A model generated the notes under the pieces. It was given only the letters and a program-made list of their open reading frames with translations. It searched no databases and was not told where the DNA came from. From contig NZ_CAJWCF010000033.1 in assembly GCF_913020055.1 (NCBI RefSeq), positions 1 to 41,167 on the forward strand: a stretch of 41,167 nt of DNA, written 5' to 3'. The stretch is from an uncultured Paraglaciecola sp. (GTDB lineage: Bacteria; Pseudomonadota; Gammaproteobacteria; Enterobacterales; Alteromonadaceae). A program made the position numbers and the translations under genes. Position 1 is the stretch's first letter; each line of letters begins with the position of its first letter. This document shows positions 1 through 8,620 of the stretch, piece by piece.

Positions 1-306
1 ACAATACAAGCGCTCACCGAGCAAGGTCAATTAGTAGACAAAAAGGTATTTTGGCAGTTATGTATGCACGCCAGTCTTGTACACGATGCCCTTTACCAAT
101 ATTTAGATACTATACCGTTAACCAAAGTACAAGTAGATCAACTGTTTCACGATATGTTGCTTGAAGCTGGCATGCCTAAATTAATGGCTAAAGCTTACCA
201 TTGGTCAGTAGCTAAATTTGGTGCCAACGATGTCTACCCTGACGAAGCGCAAGCTAATAGTGACTTTAGTTGTGAAAACTTTAAACAACTAAACAAACCC
301 AATTAG
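1..306 (+). CDS. DUF1353-like protein, C-terminal part (5' end outside window)
   Basis: The reading frame is open from base 1 to the stop at 304-306, so the gene enters from the left and only about 101 C-terminal residues are visible. The ATG at 64 is internal, because the frame upstream of it is also open. The visible part has an LVHDALYQY segment followed by a helical stretch ending in KAYHWSVAKFGA. This resembles the C-terminal half of DUF1353, a small family of unknown function often found near phage or cell-wall genes. There is no signal peptide or membrane segment in the visible part. It converges on the membrane gene ending at 324, with only 17 bases between them. Family assignment is from motif memory and is moderate; no function can be given. 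Confidence 0.6.
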   Translation, partial: TIQALTEQGQLVDKKVFWQLCMHASLVHDALYQYLDTIPLTKVQVDQLFHDMLLEAGMPKLMAKAYHWSVAKFGANDVYPDEAQANSDFSCENFKQLNKPN

Positions 307-323
307 ATTGTAAAAAAGGGGAG

Positions 324-1001
324 TTATACATCCTCATTTACGATAGCCAATATCAATACAAAAAAGCATAACACCAGATTAAACAACGGAATTTGTAAGT
401 TGCTTGGCATCATATAAATAAGACTAACCGCGGGGATCCAAATAATCCATGTAGTCACCACAGTAGTGGGAATTTGTACTTTGATGAGATCAGCAAACTG
501 CATTTTTGCTTTCTGCCAATTGAACTGCTGATCCTTCCATAAAAACGCCAGAGCAATAAAGGGCCCAGTCAAAAAAGTAGAAAATACAAACTGATCAAAA
601 GCGTTTTTTTTGACTATGGTCAGCCAGTCATTTCCGTCGCCAAACAACACTACCTGAAAATTATAAAATGCATTTATTATACTGCCTAGTAAGGCCCAAA
701 TTAGCACATAAAAAATCAGTTGTTGAATAGGCAAAAATCGGATCTTGCCACTCAAATACATATAAATAAAAGGCAGCAGACCACCAAACAATGCAGTTGA
801 AATTGCCGCATAGACCACACCGTACTCAGCCTTTAAATCGGCAAAAAATTGAAAAGTCGGTTGTGAAGCAGGCCAATAGAAATAACTTAAGCCAATCGTT
901 AAGGCAAACAACTGTAAACATAGGCCTGGTAATAAATTAGCCCCTATCGCACTTTTTATATTACTGATCAAGCGAGCACTACTGGATGGCTTGGATGTCA
1001 T
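324..1001 (-). CDS. Mpv17/PMP22-like integral membrane protein
   Basis: 225-residue protein with about five to six hydrophobic segments and no enzyme motif. The C-terminal third resembles the eukaryotic Mpv17/PMP22 peroxisomal and mitochondrial membrane family: an FDQFVFSTFLTGP segment, then TWIIWIPAVSLIYMMPSNLQ, which matches the family pattern of a W..W.P block followed by a proline-bearing loop and a last helix. This is a motif resemblance only. Its ATG overlaps the stop of the DUF2177 gene (998-1417) in an ATGA junction, so the two are probably co-translated. Function in bacteria is unknown; a small-molecule channel or membrane-stress role would be a guess. The existence of the gene is secure, the family call is moderate. 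Confidence 0.75.
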   Translation of the reverse strand: MTSKPSSSARLISNIKSAIGANLLPGLCLQLFALTIGLSYFYWPASQPTFQFFADLKAEYGVVYAAISTALFGGLLPFIYMYLSGKIRFLPIQQLIFYVLIWALLGSIINAFYNFQVVLFGDGNDWLTIVKKNAFDQFVFSTFLTGPFIALAFLWKDQQFNWQKAKMQFADLIKVQIPTTVVTTWIIWIPAVSLIYMMPSNLQIPLFNLVLCFFVLILAIVNEDV

Positions 1002-1417
1002 TTAGTTTTTTCCTGAATAGATATTTTTAACCACACCCGTCCGCCTGTCCAAGCGCAGCATGACGTCAATATAACTCCCCAAAGCCAGTCTTTAACCGTA
1101 ATTGAAAGAGGCCAATCAACTACCAATGCATAGTTGGTTAAGTTGTAAGTACCATACGCAGCAGCGCCTAAAACAACACCTCGCCAAATGAAATGAAAAC
1201 CAGTTTGTGTAGGTAATTGAACCTTAATGGCTAAAACTAAAATCGCTATTGGGTACAACAGATAGAAAGTAATCCAAGGCCAAATGATCGGCTGCTCGCG
1301 CATAATGTGCCCCATTGCCAGCTGATAACCATCCTTTGCAACCAAACCTAACCAAATACCATCAAGGATCAGTAGGCTAAGTAATATAGTGAAATAAGTC
1401 ATTAAATTGGTTTTCAT
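998..1417 (-). CDS. DUF2177 family membrane protein
   Basis: 139-residue protein with four predicted hydrophobic helices. Recognisable DUF2177 blocks are LLILDGIWLGLV near the N-terminus, the FYLLYPIAILVLAI helix, and GAAAYGTYNLTNYALV followed by a W-P pair near residue 100. The family is uncharacterised. It is first in a two-gene unit: its TGA overlaps the ATG of the Mpv17-like gene by four bases. The start codon at 1417 lies only about 10 bases from the left end of a 268-bp MITE, so the element occupies the whole shared upstream region between this gene and the divergent glycosyltransferase. Its promoter must therefore lie inside or beyond the element. Confidence 0.8.
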   Translation of the reverse strand: MKTNLMTYFTILLSLLILDGIWLGLVAKDGYQLAMGHIMREQPIIWPWITFYLLYPIAILVLAIKVQLPTQTGFHFIWRGVVLGAAAYGTYNLTNYALVVDWPLSITVKDWLWGVILTSCCAWTGGRVWLKISIQEKTK

Positions 1418-1427
1418 CTAGTTCCTA

Positions 1428-1695
1428 TTAAGGGCTATTGATCTTTCATATGTCACCGATATTTTCCTCAAAATGTGCTTAATCAAGGCGAAATCTGTGA
1501 AGTTTGGTCACCCAAATAAACAGGTTTCAACGCCGAGTAAGTGCGTTTTGAGGAAAACCCTCGGGCTGGGCCATTTATTCGCCTACCTTCGTTGTTTACC
1601 TCTCGTTTAGAATGACTAAACTTCAAGGCAAACGCCTCGGTATCCAAATAAATGACCTCAGTCTCGAGGACGTATGAAAGATCAACAGCCCCTAG
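1428..1695. mobile_element. MITE-like element, full-length copy 1 (268 bp)
   Basis: Aligns over its whole length with 24808-25075 at well over 90% identity by eye, with single-base indels near 1561 and 1626 that cancel. The ends are terminal inverted repeats of about 23 bases with core GGGGCTGTTGATCTTTCATA. The left end is decayed (TTAAGGGCTATTGATC) and the right end is intact, finishing CAGCCCCTAG at 1695. An internal imperfect inverted repeat pairs TTTTCCTCAAAATG (about 1461) with GTTTTGAGGAAAA (about 1545). A second arm, GTTTACCTCTCGTTTAG, has lost its perfect partner here. There is no transposase, so movement would require one from elsewhere. It fills the divergent gap between the DUF2177 gene and the glycosyltransferase. 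Confidence 0.88.
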
Positions 1696-1705
1696 AGGAG
1701 TAAGT

Positions 1706-2437
1706 TTGTTAACTATTGTTATTCCCACTTTGAATGAATCCAAATCAGGTTATCTAGCTAAGATCCTTAGTGCCTATAATGGCGTTGCAGGTATAGAAAT
1801 TATCTGTGTGGATGGTGGTAGTGCTGATGACACTGAATCGTTAATCAAGCAGTCAAAAGCCAAGTTAATTTGCACTGACATTTGTTCGAGGGCAGGTCGA
1901 TTGAATGAGGGTATCAAACAAGCCAAATTTGATATGGTGCTGCTTCATCACCCACGCAGTATTTTAGATGTTGAGGGGATTAAAGCCTTAACGAATGAAG
2001 CATCTAAAATACCCTGGGGGGCATTTACTCATCAGTTTAATATTCAACACTCATTGTTGAAATTTACTTCTTGGTATTCAAATCGAATACGCGGTGATAG
2101 ACGTGGGATCTATTATTTGGACCATTGCTTGTTTGCTCAAAAACAGTTGTTGTTTGATGTAGGGCTTATTCCAGAAATTGATATTTTCGAAGATACAGAA
2201 ATCTGCTTAAAGTTGAATAAGAAAGTTAAACCGATTAGGTTGCCATATATTAGTCAAACCTCTGCCATTAGGTTTCAAACTAATGGGGTATACAGTCAGG
2301 CACTTAAAAACCAAATTCTTAAATGTATGTACTACCTAAAGCGTTCTGACAAAGAGATGAACAAAACCTATGAACAGCAACTAGAGCTCAATAGCCACTA
2401 CCCAGATAACAAGGTAGCTAAAAAGCCACAAGATTAA
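1706..2437 (+). CDS. GT2-type glycosyltransferase
   Basis: Cytoplasmic family-2 glycosyltransferase of about 243 residues. It begins LTIVIPTLNES, the usual first strand and nucleotide loop, followed by CVDGGSADDTESLI with the nucleotide-binding aspartate. AGRLNEGIKQAKFDMVLLHH replaces the usual 'LD' donor-site block, and IFEDTEICLKL supplies the ED-type catalytic region. The acceptor is unknown; the fold resembles small GT2 enzymes that modify lipid or small-molecule acceptors. I chose the TTG at 1706 because AGGAG at 1696-1700 lies five bases upstream. The longer frame from ATG 1652 would make the first 15 or so residues out of MITE terminal sequence. The Shine-Dalgarno directly abuts the MITE's right end, so the insertion displaced the native promoter region. 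Confidence 0.82.
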   Translation: MLTIVIPTLNESKSGYLAKILSAYNGVAGIEIICVDGGSADDTESLIKQSKAKLICTDICSRAGRLNEGIKQAKFDMVLLHHPRSILDVEGIKALTNEASKIPWGAFTHQFNIQHSLLKFTSWYSNRIRGDRRGIYYLDHCLFAQKQLLFDVGLIPEIDIFEDTEICLKLNKKVKPIRLPYISQTSAIRFQTNGVYSQALKNQILKCMYYLKRSDKEMNKTYEQQLELNSHYPDNKVAKKPQD

Positions 2438-2702
2438 TTTAGCAATAATTCGTTTGTCAGTAGTCATTTCTAGTAGAGGGCTACCGGGCAGATTAAACTG
2501 TAATATTGTTATTTCGGCAAACATCCAAAATGAATTCGATTAGAATTAGGCCGACTCACTAATCAGTGGTGTATGGGCAACTGCAATGCAAAGGTGTTTA
2601 ATTTTTTATTACTAATAGAGTATTTATTGAGTATATTGCTCATAAATCGCCTTTGAAGACGAATTTTCCTCCTAATAAGTTAATAAGGATCGCATTCATT
2701 TC

Positions 2703-4580
2703 ATGTCAATCTTAAATCAAAGTCGGATGACCTTGTTATCAAGGTTGATGGCTGTCTTGATGTTTTTGGTTTGTGTAGCCGTTTTTATGCCTATTATTAT
2801 GCACTTTGGCAACGCATTAACGCCGGTAAAAAAATCAGCGGAAAATGGACAAGTATTCCTTCAATCGACAGATTTTTCTTCAGATAACAAAGTGGCTTTA
2901 TCTGATGGCTGGCTATTTTTTGAAAGTAAACTTGTTCAGCCTCAAGATGTGCAAAAGTTGCTCAATGAAGCGCGTATTGTTCGAGGTATAAGTGGCTGGC
3001 AGTTAACTGCCCAAGATGGTAACCAAGTGAATGGTTTTGGCACCTATCATATCACTGTCAACTTGCCACTTGATAAGCTCGATTTAGCCATACAAATCCC
3101 ACAAATTGAATCTGCTTATCGGCTGTATATTAATGACAATCTTGTGGCAACAGGTGGCGAAGTTTCAGAATCAAAGTCCACAGCCAAGCCCGGTTATAAC
3201 GCCAAGATTGTGTTAGTCCCGAATGAGCAAAATAGTTTCACGTTAACGTTGCAGGTTTCAAGCTACCACACTGCCTGGGGCGGATTGTGGTCGCCTGTTG
3301 TGATTGGTGCGGCGGACGAGATTTTTGCGACACAACGCGATTTAGTAGCACTTAGCATGTTTATTCTTGGGGTATTAACTATTACCGCCGCGTTTTACTT
3401 AATTCAATTTTACTTACGGCCTAATGAAAAACTTCCTTTGGTGTTTGGTTGTTTATGTATGTTGTTATTTCTTAAGGAATTTACGAACGAACATATGTTG
3501 TTTGTTTTACAGTTTTTAGGCATTAATTTTAGTATAGGTCTGAAAATAAATTATTTAACCTTCTACCTAGGCGTACCTACGCTGTTGTATTTTATGCAGC
3601 TTTGTTTCCCACAAACATTCAAAGCAAAAATCACTAGGGTGTGTTATCTGATTGCTGCGGTGTATTCGGTATTTGTTTTAGTTAGCCCAACACAGATAAT
3701 TGGTTATTCTCTGCTGAGTTATCAAATTTTTTGTTTAATAGTCACTCTTTATCTTATAACTTGTCTAGTCATTTCCAGTGTAAAAAAATTGCCAGCGGCA
3801 AAGATGATGATTCTTGGTTGCCTTATTCTGAGTATATTTGCCATAAACGATATTCTTTTTATGTTAGATGTTGTGTCTACTGGTCGCTTTTTTAGTTTAG
3901 GTATTGTGGGATTTATCATTTGCCAAGGTTATGTCATTAATAACCATTTTAACAACGTGCGAAGTCGCAATGAATCATTATCTTTGCAACTGCAACAACG
4001 TAACCTTGAGTTACAGGAGCTCGGAGCTGGCCTTGAAACAAAAGTCGAACAGCGCACCCAAGAGTTAGAACAAGTTAACCGCGAACTGCAGACGTTAGCC
4101 GAAGTTGATAAATTAACCGGGGCGCTTAATCGCCATGGATTGCAGAAATACTTACAAACTTCCTTTGAAAGACTGCGCCGCTCAGGTCAGCCAAGCAGTA
4201 TAGTGTTATTCGACTTTGATAATTTTAAGAACATTAATGACTCTTATGGACATGATAGCGGTGACAAAATATTAATGTCTGTGGTTAAAATAGTGAACGA
4301 TTTGATTCGAGAACAAGATAAAATAACAAGATGGGGGGGAGAAGAGTTTTTGCTGTTGTTACCTGATACTGAAATACAGGGCGCACTAGCCATCGCAGAA
4401 AAATTACGTTTGGCAGTGAGTGAACAACTGTCTAATACTGTCGCCCCTGAAGTACCCGTTACTATTACTGCTGGGGTGGCGCAATTTCAACAAGACGAAA
4501 TATTTGAGATACTGTTTAAACGAGCAGACAACGCGCTGTATAGGGGTAAACGTATGGGCCGCAACTGTATTCAGAGCTAA
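2703..4580 (+). CDS. 7TM-sensor diguanylate cyclase (7TMR-DISM + GGDEF)
   Basis: 625-residue inner-membrane signalling protein. In order: an N-terminal hydrophobic anchor (residues about 12-35); a periplasmic beta-rich sensor of the 7TMR-DISM extracellular type (about 45-200); a run of seven hydrophobic helices (about 210-415); a coiled coil rich in Q, E and L (about 418-458); and a C-terminal GGDEF domain starting at DKLTGALNRHGL. The active-site loop is GGEEF at about 545-549, compatible with cyclic-di-GMP synthesis from two GTP. An RxxD inhibitory site (REQD, about 536-539) sits at the normal spacing before it, so product inhibition is expected. Probably a ligand-sensing cyclase; the ligand is unknown. 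Transcribed alone, with about 265 bases of non-coding DNA upstream in which I see no clear structure. Confidence 0.9.
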   Translation: MSILNQSRMTLLSRLMAVLMFLVCVAVFMPIIMHFGNALTPVKKSAENGQVFLQSTDFSSDNKVALSDGWLFFESKLVQPQDVQKLLNEARIVRGISGWQLTAQDGNQVNGFGTYHITVNLPLDKLDLAIQIPQIESAYRLYINDNLVATGGEVSESKSTAKPGYNAKIVLVPNEQNSFTLTLQVSSYHTAWGGLWSPVVIGAADEIFATQRDLVALSMFILGVLTITAAFYLIQFYLRPNEKLPLVFGCLCMLLFLKEFTNEHMLFVLQFLGINFSIGLKINYLTFYLGVPTLLYFMQLCFPQTFKAKITRVCYLIAAVYSVFVLVSPTQIIGYSLLSYQIFCLIVTLYLITCLVISSVKKLPAAKMMILGCLILSIFAINDILFMLDVVSTGRFFSLGIVGFIICQGYVINNHFNNVRSRNESLSLQLQQRNLELQELGAGLETKVEQRTQELEQVNRELQTLAEVDKLTGALNRHGLQKYLQTSFERLRRSGQPSSIVLFDFDNFKNINDSYGHDSGDKILMSVVKIVNDLIREQDKITRWGGEEFLLLLPDTEIQGALAIAEKLRLAVSEQLSNTVAPEVPVTITAGVAQFQQDEIFEILFKRADNALYRGKRMGRNCIQS

Positions 4581-4606
4581 AGGCAATTTTTGATGCTTTA
4601 GCTGAA

Positions 4607-4981
4607 TTAGCCATTTAATAATTCTCTTAGTTTTTTTTCAGCTAGTTCTGCAGGTGTTAATCCTAGGTCGCTAGTATCGTCCTCTGGAATAGGATCACCA
4701 AATAGCTCAGCTAATTGAGCTTTTGCTTGAGCAGATTTTTGTTTATCAGTGGGTTTGAATTCGCCGTCACTGGGTTTGAAATAATCACAAAAGTTTGCAC
4801 GCTCAGTATCGCTTATATGTTCTGCTCTTTCTTCTTCACAACGGCCCCTGACATAGTACACACACATTTTGCACACATGTTGATCGGTACCACATTTATC
4901 GCACTCCTCACGCCGTGACATAGGCATAATGACGTCGACTAATGTGCTGTTACATTTCCAGCAAGAAAACTCATTAGACAT
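4607..4981 (-). CDS. zinc-ribbon protein of unknown function
   Basis: 124-residue soluble protein if started at ATG 4981, which follows AAGGGAC at good spacing; a longer frame reaches 5047 but has no better ribosome site and would overlap the VOC gene. It carries several cysteine pairs in the first 70 residues: CWKC, then CDKC about 25 residues later, CKMC, and further single cysteines in GRCEEE and ANFCDYF. This suggests one or two zinc-binding ribbons. The C-terminal half is charged and ends in a LTPAELAEKKLRELLNG helix. No catalytic motif is visible. It is the last gene of a short minus-strand unit (DUF4199, VOC, this gene), 14 bases after the VOC stop. The function is not recognisable. 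Confidence 0.82.
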   Translation of the reverse strand: MSNEFSCWKCNSTLVDVIMPMSRREECDKCGTDQHVCKMCVYYVRGRCEEERAEHISDTERANFCDYFKPSDGEFKPTDKQKSAQAKAQLAELFGDPIPEDDTSDLGLTPAELAEKKLRELLNG

Positions 4982-4995
4982 AGTGTTAAGTCCCT

Positions 4996-5331
4996 TTAAA
5001 ATTGATCGAACATAATGGAATTGCCGTCTGGATCTTTTAATACACAATGGGTTGGGCCAGATTCACCTTTAGTAGGGGTATCTATAGCAACGCCATTGTT
5101 TTTCAAGTGTTTCTCAATGGTTCTGACATCAGTTGGATTAAAGGTAAGGATATTGGACTCGAACATACCTTCAAATAAACCAATTACAGTGCTGTCTTTT
5201 TGCAAAATAAGCCATTTATCTTTGATTGAACCACACTCAGGGTGAGCTTTAAAACCTAAGGTTTCATAAAAGGCTTTTGATTTAGCGATATCTTTTACTG
5301 TAAGACTGACCGAAAACTGACCTAAATCCAC
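4996..5331 (-). CDS. VOC (glyoxalase/bleomycin-resistance fold) protein
   Basis: 111-residue single-domain VOC protein. It starts with FSVSLTVKDIAKSKAFYETLGF and ends with HCVLKDPDGNSIMFDQF, the paired beta-alpha-beta modules typical of the glyoxalase/dioxygenase superfamily. Metal-ligand positions cannot be fixed without alignment, so whether it is a lyase, isomerase, dioxygenase or binding protein is open. The start codon is GTG at 5331, preceded by AGGAG (AGGAGAGTAAC before the GTG). It sits 24 bases after the DUF4199 gene and 14 bases before the zinc-ribbon gene on the same strand, so the three likely share a transcript. Confidence 0.85.
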   Translation of the reverse strand: MDLGQFSVSLTVKDIAKSKAFYETLGFKAHPECGSIKDKWLILQKDSTVIGLFEGMFESNILTFNPTDVRTIEKHLKNNGVAIDTPTKGESGPTHCVLKDPDGNSIMFDQF

Positions 5332-5355
5332 GTTACTCTCCTAAAAAAATCGTTG

Positions 5356-5874
5356 TTATGTTCGAGGTGTACGAAGCAGTAATGCACTAATTAATGAAAA
5401 TAGAAATCCGATAGAAAAGACGGTAGCAAACATGACCATAGACTGAGTAAAGTTGTTACTCATTAAATCTGCGTAGTGGGCCAACTCCTTTAGCTGTTGC
5501 TCCATCACCATAGGTTCTAAGTTGCTTGAGCGAATTTTTTGTTCGGAATATTGCACGTAAGTAGCAGTAAATGTAGGGTTGATAAATTCTAAATAAAACC
5601 AATTATACAAAGCAAATATATGTGATGCGATCAAACTAATACCCAGCCCAACACCCAAAGCACCAACGAGGCCTAGAGGCGATGGGGCGCGTTTTTGCTT
5701 AAAGTCTTTTATACCCATAATCACCGCAAATGAGCTGATGATCATCATGCTGTATCCAACAATCTCACCTTTAGTGAAATTGTCTGGGTTAGTGCCTAAA
5801 ACTAAATGGGACACATAAAAACTAGTCACTAACGCTAGGCCATATATACAGCCAAAGTGAAGTATAGAGTTCAT
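5356..5874 (-). CDS. DUF4199 family membrane protein
   Basis: 172-residue protein with four hydrophobic helices: about residues 5-25, 38-56, 66-90 and 145-167. A polar segment of about 50 residues (FINPTFTATYVQYSEQKIRS and onward) separates helices three and four. This arrangement, with GYSMMIISSFAVIMGIKDF in helix two, matches DUF4199, a family of unknown function common in Bacteroidetes and marine gammaproteobacteria. It is the first gene of the minus-strand unit with the VOC and zinc-ribbon genes. No signal peptide cleavage site is evident; it is probably an inner-membrane protein. Confidence 0.8.
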   Translation of the reverse strand: MNSILHFGCIYGLALVTSFYVSHLVLGTNPDNFTKGEIVGYSMMIISSFAVIMGIKDFKQKRAPSPLGLVGALGVGLGISLIASHIFALYNWFYLEFINPTFTATYVQYSEQKIRSSNLEPMVMEQQLKELAHYADLMSNNFTQSMVMFATVFSIGFLFSLISALLLRTPRT

Positions 5875-5982
5875 TGGGTAATCATCCGAAATTTATTGAG
5901 ATACTTACTTTATGTTATTTATTCGAAAAATAAAATTTTCAGGGGAAAAACGGGTGAGAGTAACGTTTTGAACCACCAACAC

Positions 5983-6013
5983 TGAAAAAGAGACTTCATT
6001 CCTGAAGTCTCTT
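5983..6013 (-). terminator. Rho-independent terminator of amtB
   Basis: An 11-bp perfect stem (AAGAGACTTCA / TGAAGTCTCTT, 5988-5998 with 6003-6013, loop TTCC). Read on the minus strand it is followed by a run of T's and lies 16 bases after the amtB stop. It fits termination of the glnK-amtB transcript before the DUF4199 gene. Confidence 0.85.
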
Positions 6014-6028
6014 GAATGCTTAATTAAG

Positions 6029-7237
6029 TTAGTCGTGATTAACCGAACCAATACTATGAATACTCAAATCGGCGCCTTTAAACTCCTCTTCTTCAGTGAG
6101 TCGAATGGCGGTCACTTTACTGACAAGACCATACACAAGCACACCACCTACTAGCGCAACAAGTATACCTGCAACGGTACCTATTAATTGTGCGGTGAAA
6201 GATACGCCGCCCAATCCACCTAGCGACTCAAGACCAAATATACCAGCGGCAATTCCGCCCCAAGCGCCACATACGCCATGTAATGGCCAGACACCCAATA
6301 CGTCATCAATTTTCTTGGTTTGCTGCATAATGGTAAACAGTTTGACAAAAATCCAACCGGCTATGAGTCCTACAAACAATGAACCTATGGGATGCATTAC
6401 ATCTGAACCCGCACACACCGCGACTAAACCTGCCAGTGGTCCATTATGAATAAAACCAGGGTCATTTTTGCCGAACCACAACGCTGCTAAAATACCGCCA
6501 ACCATCGCCATCAGTGAATTCATTGCGACTAATCCGCTTATTCCGTCCATGCTTTGTGCGGACATAACATTAAAGCCGAACCAACCAATACATAGGATCC
6601 AAGTACCTAAGGCCAAAAAGGGGATGTTGGAAGGAGCGAAGGCAATCAGTCTGTTGTCTTTTTCGCGGCCTTTACGTAAACCCAAGAAATATACGGCAAC
6701 TAAGGCTAACCACCCACCCATTCCGTGTACTACAACAGAGCCAGCAAAGTCATGGAAACTGGCGCCTGTGGTTTTTTCTAGCCATGCTTGAAAGCCATAG
6801 TTGCCGTTCCAAATAATCCCTTCAAAGAAGGGATATACCACTGCAACAATCAACGCTGATGCAATTAAGAATGGATAAAATTTGGCTCTTTCAGCAATAC
6901 CTCCTGAGATGATGGCTGGGATGGCTGCAGCGAAAGTCATTAGAAAAAAGAATTTCACTAAATCATAACCATTATTGGACGCTAGCTCTTGTGCGGAGCT
7001 AAAAAAGGTAACGTCGTATGCTATCCAATAACCCACGAAAAAATAGGCGATACATGACACTGCAAAGTCAGTGATAATTTTGACCAGCGCATTCACTTGG
7101 TTTTTGTGCCTAACGGTGCCCACTTCTAAAAAGGCAAATCCTGCATGCATGGCAAACACCATGATCGCACCTATGAGTAAAAAGTAGGTGTTGGAGCTTT
7201 GCACCAATGTTTCAACGGCGCTGTTAATATCTTGCAT
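6029..7237 (-). CDS. amtB: ammonium transporter AmtB
   Basis: 402-residue Amt/Rh family channel of the inner membrane, which moves ammonium into the cell. About eleven hydrophobic helices are visible. Diagnostic blocks are DFAGSVVVHGMGGW with pore histidine about 171, and GVWPLHGVCGAWGG with the second pore histidine about 320, giving the twin-His motif. FAFLEVGTVR and AAIPAIISGGIAER are also family blocks. There is no cleavable leader and the protein begins close to the first helix, shorter at the N-terminus than E. coli AmtB. It lies 61 bases downstream of glnK on the same strand, the classical pairing in which trimeric GlnK blocks the cytoplasmic pore when nitrogen is plentiful. Confidence 0.96.
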   Translation of the reverse strand: MQDINSAVETLVQSSNTYFLLIGAIMVFAMHAGFAFLEVGTVRHKNQVNALVKIITDFAVSCIAYFFVGYWIAYDVTFFSSAQELASNNGYDLVKFFFLMTFAAAIPAIISGGIAERAKFYPFLIASALIVAVVYPFFEGIIWNGNYGFQAWLEKTTGASFHDFAGSVVVHGMGGWLALVAVYFLGLRKGREKDNRLIAFAPSNIPFLALGTWILCIGWFGFNVMSAQSMDGISGLVAMNSLMAMVGGILAALWFGKNDPGFIHNGPLAGLVAVCAGSDVMHPIGSLFVGLIAGWIFVKLFTIMQQTKKIDDVLGVWPLHGVCGAWGGIAAGIFGLESLGGLGGVSFTAQLIGTVAGILVALVGGVLVYGLVSKVTAIRLTEEEEFKGADLSIHSIGSVNHD

Positions 7238-7298
7238 TTTGACTCTCAGTTTAAAATTAGAATTATGCTAGGGAAATTTGTGGTTAACAGGTTATCTG

Positions 7299-7673
<375 letters not shown>

Positions 7674-7929
7674 TTACAGAAGCTTGAGGAGCAGGCGAGG
7701 AGAGTCTTTAGAACTAAACATGATAATTAAGTCTATTTTTTTAACGCTTGATTAACATTTGCTGAATGCCTATCGCTGAGTGTATTTTTGCTGACGTCTT
7801 TTCATATCTTGATTTTCTTTTATCCGAACGTATAAACCACACTGGTCAAGATAGACTGTCACTAGAGTACGTGGAATAATTGCCGCGTATTGATAATGGC
7901 GTTACAAAATAAAGGTCAAATAAAAATAG

Positions 7930-8427
7930 ATGAGCATACTAAAACGAGTACAAATGTTGTTGGTTATTTGTTTAATCAGTGTCGGAATTGACCAAGGTAC
8001 TAAGTGGTATGCCGCTGAATATCTTCCAAAGTTTGAGATGACCAGTTACTGGGGGGATTTGTTACGTATTGGTTACGCTGAAAATACCGGGGCATTTTTA
8101 GGTTTAGGCAGTGGTATGTCAGACTCTGCTAAATTTTGGATATTCGTTTGTGCGGTAGGTTTGATCCTTTCTGCTCTGTTTATTTACATCCTAAGAACTA
8201 AGACACAAACTGCATATGCATTAGCTTCTTTGGCGCTTATTTTTTCCGGTGGTATCAGTAATTTTTACGACAGAGCTACCAATAACGGCGCAGTGATCGA
8301 CTTTCTAAATCTAGGTTTTGGCTCTTTACGCACAGGCATTTTTAACGTGGCTGATATGGCAATTATGTTAGGTGTGTTCTTATTGTTGTTTGCGAAAGAG
8401 CAAAAGGTCGACACCAAGGACGTTTGA
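7930..8427 (+). CDS. signal peptidase II-like aspartic protease (LspA paralogue)
   Basis: 165-residue inner-membrane protein with four hydrophobic helices, typical length for LspA. It has the family blocks DQGTKWYA, YAENTGAFLGLG, NFYDRATNNGAVIDFLNLG and FNVADMAIMLG. The aspartates of NFYDR and FNVAD are the catalytic pair of prolipoprotein signal peptidase. The gene is not in the usual ileS-lspA-fkpB cluster, so it is probably a second copy; the principal lspA would be elsewhere. A 59-residue protein starts four bases after it, so the two are likely translated together. Whether it processes the general lipoprotein pool or a special partner cannot be told from sequence. Confidence 0.85.
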   Translation: MSILKRVQMLLVICLISVGIDQGTKWYAAEYLPKFEMTSYWGDLLRIGYAENTGAFLGLGSGMSDSAKFWIFVCAVGLILSALFIYILRTKTQTAYALASLALIFSGGISNFYDRATNNGAVIDFLNLGFGSLRTGIFNVADMAIMLGVFLLLFAKEQKVDTKDV

Positions 8428-8431
8428 TCCT

Positions 8432-8611
8432 ATGGCAAACAGTGATAAATCAGGTATCTATCAGTCACCTTTAAGTAAACTGTTTGCCCGGCAACAACCC
8501 AAAGTAAAAGCCAAAAAGGGTATGGCTAACTTGTTGCTTGTTTATGCAGAAAATGACAGTGAGCGAATTGCGCTTTTACTTAAAAAGTGGATTGAGGAAG
8601 AAACTCAATAA
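8432..8611 (+). CDS. 59-residue conserved-looking protein downstream of the LspA paralogue
   Basis: Starts at ATG 8432, four bases after the lspA-like stop. A longer frame from 8372 would overlap the peptidase gene and is less likely. The protein has a polar, basic N-terminal half (LFARQQPKVKAKKG) and a C-terminal amphipathic helix (SERIALLLKKWIEEE). No signal peptide or lipobox is present, so it is not itself a lipoprotein substrate. It ends nine bases before the convergent HopJ-family gene. I do not recognise the family. Confidence 0.65.
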   Translation: MANSDKSGIYQSPLSKLFARQQPKVKAKKGMANLLLVYAENDSERIALLLKKWIEEETQ

Positions 8612-8620
8612 CCTCATTAT

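Noticed and set aside
1483-1743. 86-residue minus-strand frame across MITE copy 1
   Set aside because: It runs through the inverted-repeat element and into the antisense of the glycosyltransferase; the corresponding frame in MITE copy 2 is not preserved and there is no family signature.
6096-6791. Long plus-strand frames opposite amtB
   Set aside because: Shadows of the amtB reading frame; rich in P and T from antisense glycine and alanine codons, with no independent start signals.
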